Positions 1 to 4,904 of a stretch of DNA of 7,480 bases are shown in pieces. Source of the stretch: Clostridia bacterium (GTDB taxonomy: Bacteria; Bacillota; Clostridia; Oscillospirales; Acutalibacteraceae); assembly GCA_900763035.1 (NCBI GenBank), contig CAAFIS010000010.1:1-7480 (forward strand). Direction: 5' to 3'. The notes under the pieces were generated by a model. The model ran no database searches. It saw nothing but the letters and a program-made list of their open reading frames with translations, and was not told where the DNA came from. Every line of letters begins with the position of its first letter. Within the stretch, counting starts at the first letter, position 1. Position numbers and translations under genes: made by a program.

Positions 1-4
1 GATC

Positions 5-1393
5 TTATTCCGCCTTGGCCGTTTCGTCTACGGTCTCGCTCTCCTCTTCCTTCGCATTCTTGACGAGCAGGTTCGTCAGGATGCCGAGGATCAGTGCGCA
101 GGCGACGGACGTCAGCGTGACTTTACCGAAGGTCACCGTCAGGCCGCCGATGCCGCAGATTAGGATGACCGCGACCACGAACAGGTTCTTGTTCAGACCA
201 AGATCGACTTCCTGGATCATCTTCAGACCGGACACCGCGATGAAGCCGTACAGCGTGATGCACACACCGCCCATGACGCAGTTCGGGATCGATGCGAGGA
301 AGGTCACGAACGGGCCGAAGAAGGAGATGACCATACACATGATCGCCGTGGCCAGGATCGTCACGACCGAGGCGTTGCGGGTGATCGCGACGCAGCCGAC
401 GCTCTCGCCGTAGGTGGTGTTCGGGCAGCCGCCGAACACCGCACCGGCGATGGAGCCGACGCCGTCACCCAGCAGCGTGCGATGCAGGCCCGGCTCCTCG
501 AGCAGGTCTTTGCCGATGACGGAGGAGAGGTTCTTGTGGTCGGCGATATGCTCGGCGAACACCACGAAGGCGACCGGCACATACGCCACGGCGACCGTAG
601 CGATATAACCGCCGGTCAGATCCTTCAGGCCCTCAGCCGCCATCTCGAAGGAGAAGGCAGGGACGGTAAAGAAGTCCATGCCCTGGAACACGCTGAAGTT
701 GATGATCTGCAGCGCGGTGTTATCGGTCGCGATGCCGATGACCGTGAAGATCGCAGCGGCAGCGTAGCCCGCGAGGATGCAGATGATGAACGGGATCAGC
801 TTGACCATCTTTTTGCCGAAGACCGAGCAAAGCACGACCGTGAACAGCGTGATCAGGCCGCAGAGCAGGCAGAGGTACGGGTTCGCCGCAGACGCACCGT
901 CGACGAGCACCTTGCCGAGCGTCAGATCGCCGACCGCGTTGCCGGCCAGCGACAGGCCGATGATCGACACCGTCGGCCCGATGACGACTGCGGGCATCAG
1001 CTTGTTGATCCAGCCTACACCGGCGGCCTTCACGATCAGCGCGATCACAACATACACCAGACCGGCGAACAGTGCGCCGAGGACCAGACCGAGGTAGCCG
1101 AGCTCCTTGTTAGGTGCGCCGGCGGTGGTCACCGCGCCGGCGAAGGCCGCAAGCATCGAACCGATGAACGCGAACGAGCTGCCGAGGAACACCGGGCTGC
1201 GGAACTTCGTGAACAGCAGATAAACGATCGTGCCTACGCCCGCGCCGAACAGCGCGGCAGACTGCTCCATCCCATTGCCGATGATCGCCGGCACGGCGAT
1301 GGTCGCCGCCAAAATCGCCAGCAGCTGCTGGAACGCGAACACGATCAGGCGACCGAATTTGGGCTTATCGCTGACATCGTAGATCAGTTTCAT
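5..1393 (-). CDS. uraA: Uracil permease, NCS2 family (nucleobase:cation symporter-2)
   Basis: Inner-membrane proton symporter that imports uracil for salvage. The protein has 462 residues and is hydrophobic almost throughout, as expected for about 14 membrane segments. NCS2 signatures are clear: QQLLAILAATIAVPAIIG near residues 22-39, FAEHIADHKN at 279-288, GLHRTLLGDG at 302-311 and GGCPNTTYGE at 321-330. E281 and E330 sit 49 residues apart, the same spacing as the substrate-binding E241 and E290 of E. coli UraA (from memory). The position matching UraA H245 is D285. The charged C-terminal tail (about residues 446-462) looks cytoplasmic. The start is ATG at 1393, preceded by AGGAGG with a 7-base spacer. 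The frame stays open upstream to 1666, but nothing there has a ribosome binding site, so the longer form is rejected. It follows pyrR but has its own promoter and an attenuator leader. Uracil is the best substrate call by pyrR linkage; xanthine or another pyrimidine is possible. Confidence 0.93.
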   Translation of the reverse strand: MKLIYDVSDKPKFGRLIVFAFQQLLAILAATIAVPAIIGNGMEQSAALFGAGVGTIVYLLFTKFRSPVFLGSSFAFIGSMLAAFAGAVTTAGAPNKELGYLGLVLGALFAGLVYVVIALIVKAAGVGWINKLMPAVVIGPTVSIIGLSLAGNAVGDLTLGKVLVDGASAANPYLCLLCGLITLFTVVLCSVFGKKMVKLIPFIICILAGYAAAAIFTVIGIATDNTALQIINFSVFQGMDFFTVPAFSFEMAAEGLKDLTGGYIATVAVAYVPVAFVVFAEHIADHKNLSSVIGKDLLEEPGLHRTLLGDGVGSIAGAVFGGCPNTTYGESVGCVAITRNASVVTILATAIMCMVISFFGPFVTFLASIPNCVMGGVCITLYGFIAVSGLKMIQEVDLGLNKNLFVVAVILICGIGGLTVTFGKVTLTSVACALILGILTNLLVKNAKEEESETVDETAKAE

Positions 1394-1417
1394 TCTTTTT
1401 CCTCCTGCAATAAACGC

Positions 1418-1433
1418 GGCTGCCGCAGCAGCC
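1418..1433 (-). other. Hairpin just upstream of the uraA Shine-Dalgarno
   Basis: On the minus strand GGCTGC-TGCG-GCAGCC forms a perfect 6-bp stem with a 4-base loop, 9 bases before the AGGAGG of uraA. It is followed by GCGTTTATT, too poor in T for a good terminator. It may influence ribosome access or be incidental in GC-rich DNA. Confidence 0.35.
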
Positions 1434-1526
1434 TGAGCGGACGGGCGTGTAGAGATCTGCCAGTTAGTTTGTTCCCGGCGCCGGATGTTGCCGTGCGCTT
1501 GCGCCGTTCGGACTGCCGGGGCAACG

Positions 1527-1565
1527 AAAAAAGGACCCCGTCGGCGCAATGCCCGACAAGATCCC
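1527..1565 (-). terminator. Intrinsic terminator inside the uraA leader (attenuator)
   Basis: Minus-strand left arm GGGATCTTGTCGG (1565-1553) pairs with CCGACGGGGTCCT (1544-1532), with several G-T wobbles, around an 8-base loop. The 3' side runs straight into six T (1532-1527). It lies about 110-150 bases after the predicted transcription start and 133 bases before the uraA ATG, so it can only act as a premature terminator. Its left arm is shared with the long-range helix to 1642-1632. Confidence 0.75.
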
Positions 1566-1680
1566 TCTGACACACATCTTCCGCCCGACCGGGATGATCC
1601 CGCACAGGTGGTCTGTATCTGTTGGCGTCGTCTTGTCGGCATCACAGTACCGTACTTAAAGAACAACCTAGACTATTCGC

Positions 1681-1709
1681 ATTATACTCCCGATAACACG
1701 GATCGTCAA
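1681..1709 (-). promoter_or_regulatory. Sigma-A promoter of uraA
   Basis: On the minus strand the -35 is TTGACG (1709-1704) and the -10 is TATAAT (1686-1681), with exactly 17 bases between. This is five of six and six of six consensus matches. The predicted start is near 1674. It lies 50 bases past the pyrR stop, so uraA can be transcribed independently of pyrR. Confidence 0.9.
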
Positions 1710-1721
1710 CCCCTAATTTAC

Positions 1722-1753
1722 AAAAAAACCGAAAATCCTGCCGTCGATGCAGA
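1722..1753 (-). terminator. Possible weak terminator after pyrR
   Basis: After the pyrR stop, CTGC (1752-1749) pairs with GCAG (1741-1738), plus one T-G wobble, around a 7-base loop. A T-rich stretch ending in seven T (1728-1722) follows. The stem is short and sits 8 bases from the T run, so efficiency is doubtful and read-through into uraA is plausible. Confidence 0.3.
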
Positions 1754-1758
1754 GATGT

Positions 1759-2310
1759 TCAGCGACGCAGCAGCTGCACGCACATCTCGCCGTCATGCTC
1801 CGGCAGCTTGACCGCCACCGTTTCCCGCAGCGAGGTCGGGATGCTCTTGCCCACATAGTCGGCACGGATCGGCAGCTCGCGATGGCCGCGGTCGATCAGG
1901 ATCGCCAGCTGGATGCATTTCGGCCGTCCGAGCGAGAACAGCGCCTCGATCGCTGCACGCGCCGTGCGGCCGGTGAACAGCACATCATCTACCAGCACCA
2001 CCCGTTTGTCCACGACGGAAAAGGGCATCGTCGCGGCCTTGAACACCGGTGCATCCGCCGCCTTCGTCAGATCGTCGCGGTAAAAATTGATGTCCAGTGT
2101 GCCGCACGGCAGCTCCGTGCCCTCGATCTTGGCGATATTCTCGCGCAGCATCTGCGCCAACGGCGCGCCGCGCCGCAGGATGCCCACCAGCACCAGATCG
2201 TCGGTGCCCTTGTTCTTCTCCACGATCTCGTGCGCCATGCGCATCACCGTGCGCCGGACGGTCGCCTCATCCATCAACACCGCCGCTCCGGCGGGAACAG
2301 ATCCCTGCAT
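1759..2310 (-). CDS. pyrR: Bifunctional pyr operon regulator / uracil phosphoribosyltransferase
   Basis: In Gram-positive bacteria PyrR binds UMP or UTP and then binds pyr mRNA leaders to favour termination; it also has uracil phosphoribosyltransferase activity. The 183-residue product matches B. subtilis PyrR (about 181 residues) end to end. Visible signatures are RRTVMRMAHEIVEKN (19-33), the VGILRRG loop (42-48), DINFYRDDLT (73-82), the PRPP-binding motif VVLVDDVLFTGRT (104-116), and DRGHRELPIRADYVGK (140-155). ATG at 2310 is chosen because AAAGGGG (2325-2319) lies 8 bases upstream. A GTG directly before it at 2313, in the same frame, has only a 5-base spacer. No rest of a pyr operon follows; the next gene is the uracil permease, a usual PyrR target. 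The gene begins about 64 bases after the tRNA-Arg terminator and has no clear promoter of its own. Confidence 0.96.
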   Translation of the reverse strand: MQGSVPAGAAVLMDEATVRRTVMRMAHEIVEKNKGTDDLVLVGILRRGAPLAQMLRENIAKIEGTELPCGTLDINFYRDDLTKAADAPVFKAATMPFSVVDKRVVLVDDVLFTGRTARAAIEALFSLGRPKCIQLAILIDRGHRELPIRADYVGKSIPTSLRETVAVKLPEHDGEMCVQLLRR

Positions 2311-2373
2311 CACCAGCGCCCCTTTCAGAAAAAATACAGACCGTACATCCGTTATCGAATGTTCCGGCCTGTT

Positions 2374-2410
2374 AAAAAAAGCGGCCCCTGTCCGGCGGAC
2401 AGGGGCCGCT
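2374..2410 (-). terminator. Intrinsic terminator of the tRNA-Arg gene
   Basis: A perfect 14-bp stem, AGCGGCCCCTGTCC (2410-2397) with its exact complement (2393-2380), and a 3-base loop. On the minus strand it is followed immediately by a T run (2380-2374). It starts 4 bases after the tRNA CCA end. The T run exists only in the minus orientation, so it serves the tRNA. Confidence 0.95.
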
Positions 2411-2414
2411 GATT

Positions 2415-2491
2415 TGGCGTCCTCGGGCGGATTCGAACCGCCGGCCTTTCGCTTAGGAGGCGAACGCTCTATCCTGCTGAGCTACGAAGAC
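2415..2491 (-). tRNA. tRNA-Arg (anticodon CCT)
   Basis: A complete 77-base cloverleaf with encoded CCA. The acceptor stem is GTCTTCG/CGAGGAC with one U-G pair; the D stem is GCTC/GAGC; the anticodon stem is TTCGC/GCGAA with loop CTCCTAA; the variable loop is AGGCC; the T stem is GGCGG/CCGCC with loop TTCGAAT. The anticodon CCT (2457-2455) reads AGG arginine codons. It has its own promoter 21 bases upstream and its own terminator, so it is a single-gene transcription unit. No duplicated tRNA 3' end suggesting an integrated element is visible nearby. Confidence 0.97.
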
Positions 2492-2511
2492 ATGACCGGA
2501 CCACGACACAA

Positions 2512-2540
2512 AGTATACCGCACGCAGCAGCCGCTGTCAA
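2512..2540 (-). promoter_or_regulatory. Sigma-A promoter of tRNA-Arg
   Basis: On the minus strand, TTGACA (2540-2535) and TATACT (2517-2512) are separated by exactly 17 bases. The predicted start near 2505 leaves a 5' leader of about 14 bases before the mature tRNA, for RNase P removal. The near-consensus boxes fit a strongly expressed stable RNA. Confidence 0.9.
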
Positions 2541-2571
2541 GCAAAAAAGCGCGACGAAGCGCGAACGCCTC

Positions 2572-2600
2572 TTGCAACGCGAAAAAAATTGCATTATAAT
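2572..2600 (+). promoter_or_regulatory. Sigma-A promoter of the yerB-like lipoprotein gene
   Basis: On the plus strand, TTGCAA (2572-2577) and a perfect TATAAT (2595-2600) are separated by 17 bases, with an A-rich spacer. The predicted start near 2607 gives a 5' UTR of about 92 bases. It is divergent from the tRNA promoter, with 31 bases between the two -35 boxes. Confidence 0.85.
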
Positions 2601-2618
2601 AAAAAGAAGAAGCGACGT

Positions 2619-2684
2619 TGCCGTCACGAAACGGCGGCACGATACCGAACGAAGCACAACTGCCGACCTCGCCCGACCGTCGGC
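2619..2684 (+). other. Two hairpins in the yerB 5' UTR
   Basis: TGCCG (2619-2623) pairs with CGGCA (2635-2639). GCCGAC (2662-2667) pairs perfectly with GTCGGC (2679-2684), ending directly before the ribosome binding site GGAAAGGA (2685-2692). There is no T run, so these are not terminators. They may modulate translation or simply reflect high GC. Confidence 0.3.
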
Positions 2685-2698
2685 GGAAAGGAACAGCC

Positions 2699-3781
2699 AT
2701 GAACAAAACTTCCCTTCTGCGGCGCACTGCGGCCTTTTTCGCCGCCGCGCTGATCGCCGCCGCACTGACCGCCTGCGGCGATACGCCGGATGACCCGGCA
2801 TCGACCGTAAGCACCGCCCCGTCGACGACGCAGGCAGTGCCCACGACCACGGCCGCACCCAAGCTGGGTCTCAACGCCCTGACCGGGCAGCGTGACATGG
2901 AAACGGACAACGACCGGCCGATCGGCTTCGTTGTGACAGACGAAACGGCGAACCTGACCCAGCTGAATTTAGAGAGCGCCGACCTGTATTTCGAGGCGGA
3001 GACGGAAGCAGGCATTCCCCGCATCCTAGCGATCTATGCCAGCGTCGACCGCATCCCGGAGCGGATCGGGCCGGTGCGCAGCGCACGCCCGCATTTCGTC
3101 AAGATCGCACAGGCGCTCGACTGTATCTATTGCCACATCGGCGGCTCCGACACCGGACTGAAAACGATCCGCGCCCTCGGCGTGGACGACATGACCGGTG
3201 CTTACGTCAAGGATCCGACCCTGACCGCCAGCAAAAACTATTCATGGAACCGGTCCGCTTTCACGCGCGAAAAGGTGAACGACAAGATCCGGCGCAGCAA
3301 GCTGCGCATGAAGAGCGACGATCTGGTCTCCCCCTTCTCGTTCGGCACGCAGACGGGCGACCGCCCCGCCGCGACCGTGGACGTCAAGATCTCCGAAGCG
3401 TATAATATCGCCTTCACCTACGACGCCGCAAGCGGCCTGTACCAAAAGCACCGCAATTCACTGTCTACGGCGGTGCATAAAACTGCGACAGGAGGCACGA
3501 TCGAGGCGGCCAACGTCATCGTGATGTTCGACCGCCGCTTCATGGACGAGATGTACACCGACAGCAACGGCCACACCGCCCCGCGGTACGATTTCGACCT
3601 GAAGGAAGGCACCGGTCTGCTGGCCAGCGGCGGTACGGCGCGGGATATCCGCTGGACGCGCTCGTCCGGCGGGCTGCTGTTCTTCGAGCAGGACGGCTCT
3701 GCCCCGCTCGTCGTCACGCCCGGCAAAACATTTATCTGTCTCGCCAGCACGTCACTGAAAAACCGGACGAAAGTACAATAG
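2699..3781 (+). CDS. yerB: YerB-like DUF3048 lipoprotein
   Basis: A predicted membrane-anchored lipoprotein of 360 residues. Its exact job is not established in the family and I do not assign one. The N-terminus has basic residues (K3, R8, R9), a hydrophobic core and the lipobox LTAC with Cys26. A Thr/Ser/Ala/Pro-rich linker (about 29-55) follows. The DUF3048 N-terminal domain starts near LNALTG (58-63) and carries IPERIGPVRSARPHF (119-133), the strongest family signature. The second half (about 200-350), with NVIVMFDRR and GKTFIC, fits the DUF3048 C-terminal domain. ATG 2699 is chosen over an upstream ATG at 2618 because GGAAAGGA lies 6 bases before it and a signal peptide starts there. The last seven residues (KNRTKVQ) and the stop lie in the first copy of a 54-bp direct repeat, so the natural C-terminus may have been altered. 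The symbol is by family resemblance only. Confidence 0.88.
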   Translation: MNKTSLLRRTAAFFAAALIAAALTACGDTPDDPASTVSTAPSTTQAVPTTTAAPKLGLNALTGQRDMETDNDRPIGFVVTDETANLTQLNLESADLYFEAETEAGIPRILAIYASVDRIPERIGPVRSARPHFVKIAQALDCIYCHIGGSDTGLKTIRALGVDDMTGAYVKDPTLTASKNYSWNRSAFTREKVNDKIRRSKLRMKSDDLVSPFSFGTQTGDRPAATVDVKISEAYNIAFTYDAASGLYQKHRNSLSTAVHKTATGGTIEAANVIVMFDRRFMDEMYTDSNGHTAPRYDFDLKEGTGLLASGGTARDIRWTRSSGGLLFFEQDGSAPLVVTPGKTFICLASTSLKNRTKVQ

Positions 3782-3855
3782 ATCCGTTTTCGTCTCACCG
3801 GCAGATCGCTGCAAAACCGGACGAAAGTACAATAACTTCATTTTCGTCTCACCGG
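3748..3855. repeat. Two tandem copies of a 54-bp direct repeat
   Basis: Copy 1 is 3748-3801 and copy 2 is 3802-3855. The core from AAAACCGG to CACCGG (3759-3801 and 3813-3855) matches at 39 of 43 positions: 22 identical bases, a 6-base variable patch with 4 differences, then 15 identical bases. Each copy can form a hairpin, GACGAAA with TTTCGTC (3766-3772/3788-3794 and 3820-3826/3842-3848), flanked by CCGG at both ends. In the minus orientation each is followed by CGGTTTT, so they could also act as weak terminators behind noc. Copy 1 overlaps the 3' end of yerB. Confidence 0.85.
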
Positions 3856-3858
3856 AAA

Positions 3859-3914
3859 GAAAAAGCGCACGGGCATATCGCCGAAACAGAGGTCTCGGCG
3901 ATATGCCCGTGTTT
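3859..3914. terminator. Bidirectional terminator between yerB and noc
   Basis: CACGGGCATATCGCCGA (3868-3884) and its exact complement (3895-3911) form a perfect 17-bp stem with a 10-base loop. On the minus strand it begins 3 bases after the noc stop and is followed by CGCTTTTTCTTTCC, a good U-rich tract. On the plus strand the tract is only GTTTCT, so it should be weaker for yerB. Confidence 0.85.
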
Positions 3915-4787
3915 CTATGCCCCGCTTGCGGCGGGACCGGCCGACTCGGCCGCCGCCGAAGACGGCGCGCGGCGATGCGCGGCATACGCCGCCCCCTTCG
4001 GGATCCGCACGATGTATTCGATCACGTCGCCGTCGTCGCGGCGCTGTGCCTCGGCGCTGATGCCGCCGCGCCGCATGATGCCCAGCGCATGATCGATCGT
4101 ATTGAAGAATACCCGCACGTCGCGCACCAGCGGCTTTGCCGGGCGGCGGCGCACGCGCCCGGCAAGCAGGCCGTCGACCAGCCGCTCGCTCTGTGCGACG
4201 GTCAGCTTTTCGCCGATCATGCGGTCAAGCGCCGCATCCCGCTGTGCGGGATCCTCCAGCCGCAGCAGCGCGCGGGCATGCCGCTCGGACAACCCGGCAG
4301 CCACGATCTTTTCGCGCACGGCGGACGGCAGACGCAAAAGGCGCAGCTTGTTCGCCACCGCGGACGGCGACCAGCCCAGCTGCTGCGCCGCCTCGCACTG
4401 GGTCAGCTCATGGTCGCGGATCAGACGTGCGATGCCCTGCGCCACCTCGAAGCAGTTAAGATCCTGCCGCTGCAGGTTCTCGATCAGCGACAGCACGCAG
4501 CGCTGCCGCTCGTCGGCCTGCACCTCGACGCACGGCACCTCCCGCAGTCCGACGATCCGTGCGGCGCGCAGCCGCCGCTCCCCGGCGATCAGTACCGGGC
4601 CTTCCGCCCGGAACATCACCGTCAGCGGCTGCAATATCCCGTTCTCGCTGATGCTCTGCGCCAGCTCCATCAACGCAGGCAGCGGGAAATCCCGCCGCGG
4701 CTGCCCCGGATCCGGCAAGATCTCCGCCGTCGGGATCATCCACACCTTCCCGCGGCACGGATACGGCTGCTTGTCCCTTTTGAACAT
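3915..4787 (-). CDS. noc: Nucleoid occlusion protein Noc (ParB family)
   Basis: A ParB-family CTPase clamp that in B. subtilis binds Noc sites, spreads on DNA, attaches to the membrane and blocks division over the nucleoid. The product has 290 residues. Visible parts are ParB box I with PGQPRRDF (27-34), the nucleotide-binding GERRLRA (69-75), ENLQRQDL (103-110), a helix-turn-helix (about 127-153) with SAVANKLRLLRLP, and a dimerisation region ending VRIPK (260-264). K147 in ANKLRLL and R169 in ERHARAL match Noc rather than ParB/Spo0J, from recall of their specificity residues. RDVRVFFNTIDHAL and the IPK ending also resemble B. subtilis Noc. AAGGAG lies 8 bases before the ATG. The last 26 residues are Ala/Ser-rich. 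No parA or parB is adjacent. The N-terminus shows no clear amphipathic membrane helix. It is downstream of rsmG, the standard Firmicutes position for noc; a second ParB is the alternative. Confidence 0.85.
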   Translation of the reverse strand: MFKRDKQPYPCRGKVWMIPTAEILPDPGQPRRDFPLPALMELAQSISENGILQPLTVMFRAEGPVLIAGERRLRAARIVGLREVPCVEVQADERQRCVLSLIENLQRQDLNCFEVAQGIARLIRDHELTQCEAAQQLGWSPSAVANKLRLLRLPSAVREKIVAAGLSERHARALLRLEDPAQRDAALDRMIGEKLTVAQSERLVDGLLAGRVRRRPAKPLVRDVRVFFNTIDHALGIMRRGGISAEAQRRDDGDVIEYIVRIPKGAAYAAHRRAPSSAAAESAGPAASGA

Positions 4788-4836
4788 GTTCCTCTCTCCT
4801 TCCCCATCCTTGCTGTCGGACGGGAACGCCCCGCCC

Positions 4837-4858
4837 GTGATCAGGTATACTGTATCAC
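4837..4858. promoter_or_regulatory. 22-base palindrome upstream of noc
   Basis: The sequence is GTGAT-N3-GTATAC-N3-ATCAC, 16 of 22 positions symmetric, about 50 bases upstream of the noc start in the rsmG-noc gap. As RNA it can form an 8-bp stem with one bulge (GTGAT plus CAG on one side, CTG plus ATCAC on the other). No T run follows on either strand, so it is not an intrinsic terminator. It could be an operator or an mRNA processing or stability hairpin. I found no convincing promoter in this gap. Confidence 0.45.
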
Positions 4859-4904
4859 AGGCAGAGCGGAGATCTGTGTCGCTATCGGTCGTCGGGAAAT
4901 GAGA

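Larger units (their letters stand above)
1394..1674 (-). promoter_or_regulatory. uraA 5' leader with antiterminator/terminator switch
   Basis: This roughly 280-base stretch between the uraA promoter and start codon has no convincing gene and is rich in RNA structure. Seen in the sequence: ATGCCGACAAG (1642-1632, minus) can pair with CTTGTCGGGCAT (1560-1549) with one bulged G. Further A-T, G-C and G-T pairs extend this to about 1646/1545. The 3' strand of this helix is also the left arm of the intrinsic terminator at 1565-1527, so the two structures exclude each other. The enclosed segment 1630-1562 can fold into CGCC/GGCG (1627-1624/1585-1582) around two hairpins, ACAG/CTGT (1616-1613/1607-1604) and CGGGA/TCCCG (1602-1598/1594-1590). 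Downstream of the terminator, GTTGCC/GGCAAC (1525-1520/1492-1487) and a CCGGCGCCGG palindrome (1475-1484) add structure. PyrR is the obvious candidate regulator because its gene is adjacent, but I do not see the consensus ARUCCNGNGAGGYU. Confidence 0.75.

Noticed and set aside
482..1570. Long plus-strand frame opposite uraA, and other long frames opposite mnmG, rsmG and noc
   Set aside because: They are rich in Arg, His, Gln and Asp, typical of antisense shadows in GC-rich DNA, and lie fully inside genes with clear family matches.
2415..2491. tRNA-Arg as an integration site for a mobile element
   Set aside because: No integrase and no repeated tRNA 3' end are visible; the terminator follows directly.
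2541..2570. Possible minus-strand terminator (CGCG/CGCG followed by six T)
   Set aside because: The stem is only four pairs and no minus-strand gene lies upstream of it; the T run is just next to the tRNA promoter.
2618..2698. Upstream in-frame ATG extending the lipoprotein by 27 residues
   Set aside because: It has no ribosome binding site, and the extension would bury the signal peptide.
4682..4695. GCGGGAAATCCCGC, a near-palindrome resembling a Noc site
   Set aside because: The Noc box is ATTTCCCGGGAAAT; here the two halves are in the opposite order, and it lies in noc coding sequence.
4888..4900. GTCGTCGGGAAAT near the end of rsmG, a Noc-box half
   Set aside because: Only the CGGGAAAT half matches; the partner half is absent.
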